From NCBI RefSeq assembly GCF_018476525.1, contig NZ_JAHCST010000017.1:103566-167565 (forward strand): a stretch of DNA of 64,000 nucleotides. The letters run 5' to 3'. The position numbers and the translations under genes were made by a program. Below are positions 38,590 to 47,203 of the stretch, in pieces (position 1 is the stretch's first letter; the number at the start of each line of letters is the position of its first letter). The DNA is from Acrocarpospora catenulata (GTDB taxonomy: Bacteria; Actinomycetota; Actinomycetes; Streptosporangiales; Streptosporangiaceae). The notes under the pieces are model-generated. The model was not told the origin of the DNA, did no database searches, and saw only the letters and a program-made list of their open reading frames with translations.

Positions 38590-39519
38590 GAAGCTGAGTC
38601 AGTAGCGCTTGCCCCCCGGACCGCCTGGCGCGGAACCCTGCTGGCCGGGATGGGCGTGCTCGCCTTCTCCGGCACCTTTCCCGCCACCGTCTTCGCGCTG
38701 CGCGGCTTCGATCCGTACCTGGTGGGGGTCGGCCGCGCGGTGCTCGCGGGCGCCGTGGCGGCGGCCTGCCTGCTGGTGGCGGGAGCACCCCTGCTCCCGC
38801 CACGGCACCAGCTCCGTTCCTACCTGGTCACCTCGCTCACCGTCGTGTTCGGGTTCCCCGTCGCCAGCGGCCTGGCCCTGGACGGCGGCGCGAGCGCGGC
38901 GCACTCGGCGGTGGTCATCGGGCTGCTGCCCGCCGCTACCGCCGTGTTCGCCGTGCTCCGCGCGGGGGAGCGGCCCCGGCCGATGTTCTGGCTGGCCTGC
39001 GCGCTCGGCGCGGCGTCAATCACCGTGTTCACCCTCACCCAGGGCGGCGGCCGGTTCTCGGCGGCCGACCTGCTGCTGGTGTTCGCCCTGCTGTCCGCCG
39101 CGGTCGGCTACACCGAGGGGGCCAGGCTGGCCAGGACGACTCCCGGCTGGCAGGTCGTCTCGTACGCGCTGGTGGTCGCGCTGCCGGTCAGCGTGCCGGT
39201 CACCGTGGTGCTGGCGGCCACCACCGGCCCCGCGCCCACGGCCGAGTCGCTGGCCGGGTTCGCCTACGCCGGGCTGATCTCGATGTTCCTGGGCTTCGTG
39301 CCGTGGTACGCCGGGCTCGCCATGGGCGGCATCGCCCGCGCGGGCCAGACCCAGCTGGCGCAGCCGCTGCTCACGCTGCTCTGGTCCTGGCTGCTGCTGG
39401 GGGAGCGGTTCGGCTCGGCCACCGTGCTGGCGGCGCTGGCCGTGCTGGGCTGCGTGGCCGCCACTCAGCGGGCCCGGGCCGGCCAGCTCTCCGGCGGGGC
39501 CGCGAAGGTGCCCCGGTAG
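38566..39519 (+). CDS. EamA-family (DMT) transporter
   Basis: A 317-residue membrane protein with two EamA repeats and about ten helices (WRGTLLAGMGVLAFSGTFPA, AVVIGLLPAATAVFAVL, then a second set ending QLAQPLLTLLWSWLLLGERF). These export amino acids or metabolites. It is divergent from a MocR regulator with overlapping start codons, a classic regulator-exporter pair, so the substrate may be an amine or amino acid sensed by that regulator. The first ~20 residues are polar. Its 3' end overlaps the converging double-HTH gene by 55 bases. Confidence 0.92.
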   Translation: MKLHDSAIEAESVALAPRTAWRGTLLAGMGVLAFSGTFPATVFALRGFDPYLVGVGRAVLAGAVAAACLLVAGAPLLPPRHQLRSYLVTSLTVVFGFPVASGLALDGGASAAHSAVVIGLLPAATAVFAVLRAGERPRPMFWLACALGAASITVFTLTQGGGRFSAADLLLVFALLSAAVGYTEGARLARTTPGWQVVSYALVVALPVSVPVTVVLAATTGPAPTAESLAGFAYAGLISMFLGFVPWYAGLAMGGIARAGQTQLAQPLLTLLWSWLLLGERFGSATVLAALAVLGCVAATQRARAGQLSGGAAKVPR

Positions 39520-39950
39520 GGCACCGTGAACACCCACCCCTCGGTACGGAGCAGCGAGATGGCCTGCCGGATGGTGGCCTTGGCCACGCCGTGCTCCAGC
39601 ATGAGGTTGCGTTCGCTGGGGATCGGGCGGTTGGCGGGGATCCTGCCGTCCTGGATGCCGCCCGCGACCTGGTCGGCGATCTTGCGGTAGAGGGGCGCCA
39701 GGTATTCGGCCCGTGGGGTGCCCGCCGGGCCGACGAAGGAGCCCTCGCCGGGCACGGTGTGGATGAGCCCGCGCTCGCGGAGCTCCCGGTGCACCCGCCG
39801 GGCGGTCATCTGCGCGACGCCGTACTCGCGCTTGAGTTCGGTCTCGCTGGGGATCGGTTCGCCCGGGCTCAGCTCCCCACGGGTGATACGGTCGCCGATG
39901 ATGTCGGCGATCTGCCGGTAAAGAGGTATGTGGCCTTCCCTGTCGAGCAT
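39465..39950 (-). CDS. Double GntR winged-helix regulator (first of two)
   Basis: A 161-residue protein made of two GntR winged-helix domains and nothing else: domain 1 at ~6-75 (IPLYRQIADIIGDRITRGEL, IPSETELKREYGVAQMTARR, GEGSFVG) and domain 2 at ~86-150 (LYRKIADQVAGGIQDGRIPA, IPSERNLMLEHGVAKATIRQ, RGTFAAP). GntR proteins normally have one such domain plus an effector domain. ATG at 39950 is chosen because LDREGHIPLYRQI matches the paralogue's start. Its targets are unknown; a single molecule could bind two sites. Confidence 0.85.
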   Translation of the reverse strand: MLDREGHIPLYRQIADIIGDRITRGELSPGEPIPSETELKREYGVAQMTARRVHRELRERGLIHTVPGEGSFVGPAGTPRAEYLAPLYRKIADQVAGGIQDGRIPANRPIPSERNLMLEHGVAKATIRQAISLLRTEGWVFTVPYRGTFAAPPESWPARAR

Positions 39951-39987
39951 GCTCGTACTATAGACGTATCCATACGGGTGATGCGAC

Positions 39988-40464
39988 CTACTTCGGCCAC
40001 TTCTCCGGATCATTCGGGTACGTGCCACGGTGCGGCACGGTGAAGACCCAGCCCTGCTCCCTGAGCAGTCCCGCCGCCAGCCGTGCGGTGACCTTGGAGA
40101 CGCCGAACTCGTCCATCAGGCCCTGCTCGCTGGGGATCGGCCGGTTGATCGGGATGACCCCGCTCCGGATGCGCTCGGCGATCGCGGCGGCGATCTGGTG
40201 GTACTTGGGCACCTTGAGCTGACCCCGCGGCTCCGACCCGTCGCCGACGAAGCTGCCCTCTCCCTGAACCGTGTACGCCAGGCCCTGCTCGCGCAGTTCC
40301 CTGACCACCCGCCGGGCGGTGGTGCGGGCGACGCCGTACTCCGCGACCAGGGCGGCCTCGCTGGGCAGCGGGCTGCCGGCCGGGAGTTCGCCGCTGGTGA
40401 TCCTGCCTTTAAGGATCGCCGCGATCTGCTGGTAGACCGGGAGCGGCCCCTCTCTGTCAAGCAT
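39988..40464 (-). CDS. Double GntR winged-helix regulator (second of two)
   Basis: A 158-residue paralogue of the downstream gene with the same architecture: MLDREGPLPVYQQIAAILKG, IPSEAALVAEYG-type first helix region and GEGSFVGDGSEPRG, then KYHQIAAAIAERIRSGVIPI, IPSEQGLMDEFGVSKVTARL and HRGTYPNDPEKWPK. The two genes are 37 bases apart on the same strand and probably arose by duplication of an already duplicated domain. ATG at 40464 matches the paralogue; an in-frame start at 40491 is possible. Confidence 0.85.
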   Translation of the reverse strand: MLDREGPLPVYQQIAAILKGRITSGELPAGSPLPSEAALVAEYGVARTTARRVVRELREQGLAYTVQGEGSFVGDGSEPRGQLKVPKYHQIAAAIAERIRSGVIPINRPIPSEQGLMDEFGVSKVTARLAAGLLREQGWVFTVPHRGTYPNDPEKWPK

Positions 40465-40662
40465 GAACAGATCGTAGGTCAAACGGGACACATAGCCACA
40501 AACCAGACACCTGAAAAGCTGTCTTCATACGTGTAATACGAGTGAAGACATTGCAACGAGGGCATACGTCTGGCTAACGTGATCCCGCGACCGGTGTCAC
40601 CCCGGCTCTCCGGGGCGGGCGACGCGCTCGGGCGGCTCAGGCAGTTCAGGCAGTTCAGGCAG

Positions 40663-41322
40663 CTAGTGCAGCTCGATGCGGCGCCAGGCCGTGTCGGTGA
40701 CGACGAGGTGGTCGAGGAGGCGAAGACCCACGGTCTCGGCGGCGTGCAGGAGCTGGGTGGTGACGGCGAGGTCGGACGGGCTCGGTTCGAGCGAGCCGCC
40801 GGGGTGGTTGTGGGCGAGGCCGAAGGCGGCGCCGCGCGAGACGAGCACCGTGGTGAGGATGTCGCGGATCGGGGCCGCGGTGTGGTCGTCGCCGCCCTCG
40901 CTGACCACGGCCAGGCGCAGCAGGGATCCCCGGATGTCGCAGACGGCCACCACCAGGCGCTCCCTGGCCTGGCCGCGCAGCAGCGGGCCCGCCGCGGCGG
41001 CCAGGTCGGCGGAGCTGGTGATCCTGGGCCGGGGCGGCTCGGCCTGGGCCCGCCTGACCAGGTGGAAGGCGGCGCAGACGCGGGCCGCCTTGGCCGGGCC
41101 GACGCCGGGCACGGCGAGCAGCCGGTGCGCCTCGGCGCGGGAGAGCTCGGCCAGGTCGCCGCAGTGCGCGATGACGCGGGAGGCCAGTTCGACCGCGTCG
41201 ACCCCCTTGCCGCCCGAGCCGAGCAGCAGCGCGAGCAGTTCCCGGTCGGCCAGCGCCACCGGGCCCCCGGCCAGCAGCCGCTCCCTTGGCCGGTCGGCCA
41301 CCGGCATGTCCTTGACGCGCAT
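40663..41322 (-). CDS. radC: RadC/MPN-family JAB1-like protein
   Basis: A 219-residue protein of the RadC family: MRVKDMPVADRPRERLL and DRELLALLLGSGGKG at the start, a helix-hairpin-helix (LLAVPGVGPAKAARVCAAFH), then the JAB1/MPN metal site with HNHPGGSLEPSPSD preceded by VLVSRGAAFGLA. Despite the name, a DNA-repair role is unproven; many members accompany mobile DNA or defence genes. ATG at 41322 has GGGGGTGGGG before it. Confidence 0.9.
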   Translation of the reverse strand: MRVKDMPVADRPRERLLAGGPVALADRELLALLLGSGGKGVDAVELASRVIAHCGDLAELSRAEAHRLLAVPGVGPAKAARVCAAFHLVRRAQAEPPRPRITSSADLAAAAGPLLRGQARERLVVAVCDIRGSLLRLAVVSEGGDDHTAAPIRDILTTVLVSRGAAFGLAHNHPGGSLEPSPSDLAVTTQLLHAAETVGLRLLDHLVVTDTAWRRIELH

Positions 41323-41443
41323 CCCCACCCCCGGCTCGGTCACCCGCTCCGGTTGTACCAGCCCCCACCGACGTTCCCGTCAGGCGGACGCCGGGGCGGG
41401 CCGACGTCCGCGGCCGCCGGTTCCCGCGGCAGGCCGCGGGGGC

Positions 41444-42166
41444 TCAGGACGGCAGGGGCAGGCTGTACACCAGCCGGAACTGGTCGCAGGGGATGACGAT
41501 GTCGCTGGTCTCCACCGGGCGGTCGCCGGACCAGTGGGTGCGCTCGATGTGCAGCACGTGCACCCCCGCGGGCAGGTCGAGCACGTCGCTCTCGCCGGGC
41601 TGTGGGACCCGGCTGGAGACCTGCTCCACCACTTCGGTGATCTTCACGCCGGCGCCGGCACGCGCGTCCTCCGCGCCCTCGGCGGGCCCGGCCGGCTCGT
41701 AGGAGGTGGCCAGCTGCACCGGCTTGCCGTCCCCCCGGTAGACGAACCGGGTCCGGGTGACGGGGGCGGCCACCGCCAGCCGGAGCCGGGCGGCGATGTC
41801 GGGGGTGGCCTCGGCGGGCTCGATCTGCCGGTCCCAGGTGGCGCGGCGGCCCTGCGCCTGCATGTCGGCGGAGAACTCGGCGGGGAAGGAGGCCGGGAAC
41901 GGGGCGGGGAACGTGGTCTGGCCCCGGAGCAGGGGCAGGAGGGTGGGCCGCTGCCTGACCCGGTGGCCGGAGCCGACCCGGCCGATGATCAGCCCTTCCT
42001 GGGCCAGCACCCGGAGAGCGTGGCGGGCGGCGGTCTCGCCGACCCCGTACTTGCGGGTGATCTGGTGCCGGGAGGGGATCGGGGCGCCGGGCGGAAGCGT
42101 GCCGTCGGTGATCTGCCGGCGGAGGTCCTCAACGACGCGCAAGTAGACCGGATCGGAGTTGGCCAT
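41444..42166 (-). CDS. GntR-family regulator with UTRA-like domain
   Basis: A 240-residue protein. The winged helix is at ~5-70 (VYLRVVEDLRRQITDGTLPP, IPSRHQITRKYGVGETAARH, GSGHRVRQR), then an unusual linker FPAPFPASFPAEF at ~86-98 and a UTRA-type domain (IEPAEATPDIAARLRL, VTRTRFVYRGDGKPVQLATS, VHVLHIERTHWSGDRPVETS). The ATG at 42166 follows GAGGG; upstream in-frame residues are not conserved. Ligand unknown. It is the fourth GntR-type regulator in five kilobases. Confidence 0.88.
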   Translation of the reverse strand: MANSDPVYLRVVEDLRRQITDGTLPPGAPIPSRHQITRKYGVGETAARHALRVLAQEGLIIGRVGSGHRVRQRPTLLPLLRGQTTFPAPFPASFPAEFSADMQAQGRRATWDRQIEPAEATPDIAARLRLAVAAPVTRTRFVYRGDGKPVQLATSYEPAGPAEGAEDARAGAGVKITEVVEQVSSRVPQPGESDVLDLPAGVHVLHIERTHWSGDRPVETSDIVIPCDQFRLVYSLPLPS

Positions 42167-42300
42167 CCATCCATCCCTCGGGATTGTGAACCGTTTTCCA
42201 ATCTTGGCGTATCCGATGGACAACCCTGAGTAATGGCCACGATCTGTGACTCCAACTTTACCCGCCATCACCACTCGGTCTTAAGGATCACCGGCACCCG

Positions 42301-42606
42301 ATGGAACGCGAGTCCACCCTGGTCGATCTGTCCGACGGCCACGGGCTGCACGTGGCCCCCGCGCAGCCGAACTGCGAGCGGTTACGCTGGCTGCCCGCCG
42401 TGTCCAGGACGGACCGGACCCGGGTGCGGGCGCACACCTGCGAGTGCCGGACCACCATCTACGAGTTCTGTCAGGCGGGCGGCCTGCGTTTCGTCCGCCG
42501 TACGGTACGCGCCGCGGACGGCAACCGGGTGCACGAGACCGAGCGGCTGATCGCGGCCAGGGCGGAACGCGTGTGGCAGCGGTTGCTTCTCGGGCTGGCT
42601 CGCTGA
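42301..42606 (+). CDS. Small conserved hypothetical protein
   Basis: A 101-residue basic protein with HTCECRTTIYEFCQAGGLRF and VRRTVRAADGNRVHETERLI. I recall similar small proteins in actinomycetes, with three Cys residues in a Cys-x-Cys...Cys arrangement, but no function. AAGGAT lies 11 bases before the ATG, a weak site. It is divergent from the GntR gene and may be its target. A long hairpin terminator follows. Confidence 0.6.
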   Translation: MERESTLVDLSDGHGLHVAPAQPNCERLRWLPAVSRTDRTRVRAHTCECRTTIYEFCQAGGLRFVRRTVRAADGNRVHETERLIAARAERVWQRLLLGLAR

Positions 42607-42704
42607 CCTGCGATTCCCCGCTCAGGCCCCAGCCGCCGCAGAAGGTGGGAAAATTCTCGCGAGAAGTCTGTAACACGGGCGTAAGGAACGCCGATTCTTC
42701 GGAT

Positions 42705-42753
42705 AGAGGCCGCTGATGTGTGTACCCCCGAGCACATATCGGCGGCCTCTTTC
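42705..42753 (+). terminator. Long hairpin terminator before dapA
   Basis: AGAGGCCGC at 42705-42713 pairs with GCGGCCTCT at 42742-42750, and the inside adds GATGTG against CACATATC-like pairing. TTTCC follows. It lies in the 225-base gap between the small gene and dapA. Confidence 0.7.
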
Positions 42754-42831
42754 CTGTTCAGGACTCCTCTGACAGTGGGTAGCGGGGTGGCGAGGTCCAC
42801 CGTTTCGGCGGATCCGGGTACCGTTCGGTCT

Positions 42832-43752
42832 ATGGCACCGCCAACTGGAACCTCCGACGCCCCCTTCGGCCGCATGCTCACCGCGATGGTCACCCCCTTC
42901 ACCGCCGACGGCGCGGTGGACTACGCCGCGGCCCGCCGCCTGGCGGCCTACCTGGTGGACGAACAGCGCAACGACGGCCTCATCGTCAGCGGCACCACCG
43001 GTGAGTCCCCGACCACCACCGACGACGAGAAAGAGCGCCTGCTGCGCGCCGTGGTCGAGACGGTGGGCGACCGGGCCGCCGTGGTCGCCGGGGTGGGGAC
43101 CTACGACACCGCGCACAGCGTCGAGGCGGCCAGGACCGCCCAGCGCGCCGGGGCGCACGGCCTGCTGGCGGTCACGCCGTACTACAGCAAGCCCCCGCAG
43201 GAGGGGATCTACCAGCACTTCGTGGCCATCGCCGAGGCCACCGCGCTGCCGGTCATGCTCTACGACATCCCGGGGCGCTCCGTGGTGCCGATCGCCCCGG
43301 AGACGCTGATCCGGCTCGCCCAGCACCCCGCCATCCGCGCGGTCAAGGACGCCAAGGGCGACCTGTTCACCAGCTCCCAGGTGATGGCGGCCTGCCCGGA
43401 CCTGGCCTTCTACTGTGGTGACGACGCGCTCAACCTGCCCTGGCTCTCGGTGGGCGCGGCCGGCTTCGTCAGCGTGGTGGGCCACGTGGCCGGGGCCGAC
43501 CTGGCGGCGATGATCGGGCATTACCGGGCCGGGGAGGTCGCGGCGGCGCTGGAGATCCACCAGCGGCTGCTCCCCGTGGTGCACGGGATCATGAACAGGT
43601 CCGCGGGGGCCATCATGGTCAAGGCCGCGCTCCGACTTGTCGGCCAGGATGTCGGTGGAAACCGGCTCCCGCTGGTCGAGGCAACATCAGAACAAATCGC
43701 GCTGCTCCGCGCGGATCTCGTCGCGGGTGGCCTGAAGATCACAGGAGACTGA
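42832..43752 (+). CDS. dapA: 4-hydroxy-tetrahydrodipicolinate synthase
   Basis: A 306-residue class I aldolase of the lysine/DAP pathway that condenses pyruvate with aspartate semialdehyde. GRMLTAMVTPFTADGAVDY, the GTTGESPTTTDDEK loop, GVGTYDTAHSVEAARTAQRA, VTPYYSKPPQEGIYQHF with the catalytic Tyr, VMLYDIPGRS, and the Schiff-base lysine in IRAVKDAKGD. ATG at 42832 fits family length; the frame is open to 42718 but that stretch contains a terminator. RNase J follows 62 bases later, the usual actinobacterial pair. Confidence 0.96.
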   Translation: MAPPTGTSDAPFGRMLTAMVTPFTADGAVDYAAARRLAAYLVDEQRNDGLIVSGTTGESPTTTDDEKERLLRAVVETVGDRAAVVAGVGTYDTAHSVEAARTAQRAGAHGLLAVTPYYSKPPQEGIYQHFVAIAEATALPVMLYDIPGRSVVPIAPETLIRLAQHPAIRAVKDAKGDLFTSSQVMAACPDLAFYCGDDALNLPWLSVGAAGFVSVVGHVAGADLAAMIGHYRAGEVAAALEIHQRLLPVVHGIMNRSAGAIMVKAALRLVGQDVGGNRLPLVEATSEQIALLRADLVAGGLKITGD

Positions 43753-43814
43753 GTGCGTCCAGCAGAACATAGTGAACACGGCTCCGGCTTCGCCGGGCGG
43801 AACGGAGCCCGCCG

Positions 43815-45500
43815 ATGAGCCATCCTCACCCCGAGCTCGGCCCCCCGCCCCCCCTCCCGGAGCACGGCCTGCGCATCGTGGCGCTGGGCGGCCTCGGTGA
43901 GATCGGCCGCAACATGGCGGTCTTCGAGTACGACGGGCGGCTGCTGGTCGTCGACTGCGGGGTGCTCTTCCCGGAGCCGGACCAGCCCGGCGTCGATCTG
44001 ATCCTGCCGGACTTCGAGTACATCCGGGGCCGGCTGGAGCACATCGAGGCCGTGGTGCTCACCCACGCCCACGAGGACCACATCGGGGCGGTGCCGTACC
44101 TGCTCCGGGAGCGGCGGGACATCCCGCTGGTCGGGGCCAAGCTGACGCTGGCCCTGATCGAGGCCAAGCTCACCGAGCACCGCATCCAGCCGGTCAAGCA
44201 GGAGGTCATCGAGGGGGAGCGGCGCCGGTTCGGGCCGTTCGAGTGCGAGTTCTTCGCCGTCAACCACTCCATCCCGGACGCGCTGGCGGTGGCCGTGCGC
44301 ACGCCGGCCGGGATCGTGCTGCACACCGGCGACTTCAAGATGGACCAGCTGCCGATGGACGGGCGGCTGACCGACCTCGGGGGGTTCGCCCGGCTCGGCT
44401 CCGAGGGCGTGGACCTGCTCATGTCGGACTCCACCAACTCCGAGGTGCCCGGCTTCGTCACCAGTGAGCGGGACATCGCCCCGGTCATCGACGACGTGGT
44501 CCGTACCGCCGAGAAGCGCATCATCGTGGCCTGCTTCGCCTCGCACATCCACCGCGTGCAGCAGGCCATCGACTCGGCCGAGAAGTACGGCCGCAAGGTG
44601 GCCCTGATCGGCAGGTCCATGGTGCGGAACATGGGGGTGGCCCGGGATCTGGGCTACCTGCGGGTGCCGGCGGGGCTGCTGGTGGACTCCCGGGAGATCG
44701 AGGAGTGGCCGCCGGAGGACGTGGTGCTGATCTGCACCGGCTCCCAGGGCGAGCCGATGGCCGCGCTGTCCCGGATGGCCAACCGGGACCACCCGATCCG
44801 GGTCGCCGAGGGTGACACCGTGCTGCTGGCCTCCTCCCTGGTGCCGGGGAACGAGACCGCGGTGAACAAGGTCATCAACGGGCTGACCCGGTGGGGCGCC
44901 CGGGTGATCCACAAGGGGAACGCGCTGGTGCACGTCTCCGGCCACGCCGCCGCGGGCGAGCTGCTGTACGTGCTGAACGCCACCAAGCCGTCCAACTTCA
45001 TGCCGGTGCACGGCGAGTGGCGGCACCTGCGGGCGCACGCCAAGCTGGCCCGGATGACCGGGGTGCCCGAGGAGAACATCGTCATCGCCGAGGACGGCGT
45101 GGTGGTGGACCTGCTGGACGGCCAGGCCAAGGTGGTCGGCGCGGTCCCCGCCGGATACGTGTTCGTGGACGGCACCTCGGTGGGCGACATCACCGAGGTG
45201 GCGCTGAAGGACCGGCGCATCCTGGGCGACGAGGGCTTCATCTCGGTCGTCGTCGTGGTGGACACCACCACGGGCAAACTGACCGGTGGCCCCGAGATCA
45301 CCGCGCGTGGTTCCGGCATCGACCCGGACTCGCTGGACGCGGTGCTGCCGCAGATCGAGCGGGCGCTCCAGGACGCGGCCGCGGCCGGGGTGGCCGACGT
45401 GCAGCAGATCCGCCGGGTGCTCCGGCGGACCGTGGGCCGCTGGGTGAGCGACACCTACCGGCGCCGCCCGATGATCATTCCGGTGGTCATCGAGATCTGA
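43815..45500 (+). CDS. rnj: Ribonuclease J
   Basis: A 561-residue metallo-beta-lactamase-fold nuclease with both endo- and 5'-3' exoribonuclease activity, used in mRNA decay and rRNA maturation. RIVALGGLGEIGRNMAVFEY at the start, the metal motif VLTHAHEDHIGAVPYLL, FAVNHSIPDALAVAV and VLHTGDFKMDQ, then the beta-CASP domain (CFASHIHRVQQAIDSAEKYG, CTGSQGEPMAALSRMAN, FMPVHGEWRHLRAHAKLA) and a C-terminal domain. It converges on the MFS gene with a hairpin between. Confidence 0.96.
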   Translation: MSHPHPELGPPPPLPEHGLRIVALGGLGEIGRNMAVFEYDGRLLVVDCGVLFPEPDQPGVDLILPDFEYIRGRLEHIEAVVLTHAHEDHIGAVPYLLRERRDIPLVGAKLTLALIEAKLTEHRIQPVKQEVIEGERRRFGPFECEFFAVNHSIPDALAVAVRTPAGIVLHTGDFKMDQLPMDGRLTDLGGFARLGSEGVDLLMSDSTNSEVPGFVTSERDIAPVIDDVVRTAEKRIIVACFASHIHRVQQAIDSAEKYGRKVALIGRSMVRNMGVARDLGYLRVPAGLLVDSREIEEWPPEDVVLICTGSQGEPMAALSRMANRDHPIRVAEGDTVLLASSLVPGNETAVNKVINGLTRWGARVIHKGNALVHVSGHAAAGELLYVLNATKPSNFMPVHGEWRHLRAHAKLARMTGVPEENIVIAEDGVVVDLLDGQAKVVGAVPAGYVFVDGTSVGDITEVALKDRRILGDEGFISVVVVVDTTTGKLTGGPEITARGSGIDPDSLDAVLPQIERALQDAAAAGVADVQQIRRVLRRTVGRWVSDTYRRRPMIIPVVIEI

Positions 45501-45516
45501 GATCGAAACGGAAGGA

Positions 45517-45542
45517 CGGCGCGTGGCCGGAGCTACGCGCCG
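45517..45542. terminator. Bidirectional hairpin between RNase J and MFS genes
   Basis: CGGCGCGT at 45517-45524 pairs with ACGCGCCG at 45535-45542 around a 10-base loop, between two convergent genes. No T-run. Confidence 0.5.
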
Positions 45543-45565
45543 CCATCCCCGTGCCGGGCGGGGGT

Positions 45566-47113
45566 TCAGGCCGGCACCTGGTCCTGGACCCGGCCTTCGT
45601 CGTCCAGGTCGACCTCCGGGATCTCCTTGGGCACGCTCCGCAGCGCGTACAGGACGACCACGGAGAAGACGGCCAGCAGCGTGCCGCCGATGAGCATGCT
45701 CACCCGCATGCTGTCCACGAAGGTCTGCCTGGCGGTCAGCGCCAGGGCGTCGCCGAGCTGGGCGGGCAGCGTGCTCGCCGCGTGCAGGGTGGCGCCGAGG
45801 GACTCCTTGGCCTCGGCGGGGAAGCCGGGGGGCAGGGTCAGGTTCTGCCGGTAGAGCGCGCCGAGCACGCTCCCCAGTACGGCGATGCCCAGCGAACCCC
45901 CGACCTCCTGGGCGGTCTCGGCGATGGCGGAGGCCGCCCCCGCCCGTTCCCTGGGCACCGAGGCCAGCAGCGTGTCGTTGGTGACCGCGAAGGTGAAGCC
46001 CAGGCCGACGCCGAACACCATCATGGCCGGGAGCAGGTACCAGTACGAGGTGTCCAGCCCGATGCCCGTGTAGATGAAGAACCCGGCGGCGGTGAGCAGC
46101 ACGCCGAGGGCGACCACCCGGGCCCGGCCGATGGCGCCCACCAGCACCCCGGCCAGCCCGCCGCCGATCGCCCCCGACACCCCGCCCGGCAGCCCCGCCA
46201 GGCCGGCCATCAGCGGCGACCAGCCCCTGACCAGCTGGAAGTACTGCGCGAAGGCCACCGACATGGCCAGCGAGCTGAAGATGACCACCAGGTTGGCCCC
46301 GATCGAGCCGGAGAAGGCCGGCAGGCGGAAGAGCCGGACGTCGATCAGCGGCTCGGCCAGCCGGGTCTGCCGCCGTACGAAGACCACCATGGCCGTCAGG
46401 CCGATCGCGGCCGAGATCCAGAACCCGGGGTGGCCGAGGCCGTCGTGCGCGGCCGCCTTCAGCGCGTACACCAGGCCGATCACCCCGGCCATCGAGAGCG
46501 GCACGCTGACCAGGTCCAGCGGCCGGGAGCGCGGGTTGCGCGACTCGGGGAGCACCAGCAGGCCGCCGAGCAGCAGGCCGGCCGTGATGGGCACGTTGAT
46601 CAGGAACACCGAGCCCCACCAGAAGTGATCGAGCAGCAGGCCGCCGACCACCGGGCCGACCGCGAAGCCGAGCGCGGAGACGCTGCTCCACAGGCCCACG
46701 GCCGCCGTGCGCTCCTTGGGGTTGGTGAAGACGTTGCGGACGATGGAGAGGGTGGAGGGCATGATGGTGGCCCCGGCCACGCCCAGCAGGGTGCGGGCCG
46801 CGATCAGCAGTTCCGGGGTGGGCGCGTACGCGGTGAGCACGGACGCGGCCCCGAAGGCGGCGGTGCCGATCAGCAGGAGGCGCTTGCGGCCGATCCGGTC
46901 TCCCAGATTGCCCATGGTGATGAGCAGGCCGGCCAGCGCGAAGCCGTACATGTCCAGGATCCAGAGCAGCTGGGTGCCGGTCGGGGCCATGTCCTCGACC
47001 AGTTTGGGGGCGGCCAGGTGCAGCACGGTCAGGTCGAGGGCGAGCAGCAACATGGCGAGGCAGGAGATGACGAGGGTGCCCCACTTGCGGGAGTTCGTTA
47101 TCGGAGCGGTCAT
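45566..47113 (-). CDS. MFS transporter, DHA2 (EmrB/QacA) type
   Basis: A 515-residue protein with about 14 membrane helices. The first helix has MLLLALDLTVLHLAAPKL, matching the LDxTxxxxALP motif of drug exporters; NLGDRIGRKRLLLIGTAAFG is the loop 2-3 motif; RTLLGVAGATIMPSTLSIV is motif B; AVGPVVGGLLLDHFWWGSVF is motif C. It likely exports a drug or secondary metabolite with proton antiport. It lies 90 bases downstream of the AfsR-type regulator on the same strand and is the obvious candidate target. Confidence 0.93.
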   Translation of the reverse strand: MTAPITNSRKWGTLVISCLAMLLLALDLTVLHLAAPKLVEDMAPTGTQLLWILDMYGFALAGLLITMGNLGDRIGRKRLLLIGTAAFGAASVLTAYAPTPELLIAARTLLGVAGATIMPSTLSIVRNVFTNPKERTAAVGLWSSVSALGFAVGPVVGGLLLDHFWWGSVFLINVPITAGLLLGGLLVLPESRNPRSRPLDLVSVPLSMAGVIGLVYALKAAAHDGLGHPGFWISAAIGLTAMVVFVRRQTRLAEPLIDVRLFRLPAFSGSIGANLVVIFSSLAMSVAFAQYFQLVRGWSPLMAGLAGLPGGVSGAIGGGLAGVLVGAIGRARVVALGVLLTAAGFFIYTGIGLDTSYWYLLPAMMVFGVGLGFTFAVTNDTLLASVPRERAGAASAIAETAQEVGGSLGIAVLGSVLGALYRQNLTLPPGFPAEAKESLGATLHAASTLPAQLGDALALTARQTFVDSMRVSMLIGGTLLAVFSVVVLYALRSVPKEIPEVDLDDEGRVQDQVPA

Positions 47114-47203
47114 GGGGCGAGCATCGGGCGGCGCGCTGACGGGGCGCCCACCGGCCGCTGACGGGCGCTGACGGCGGCTGACCGGGCGCCTGTTCGGGGA
47201 GGC

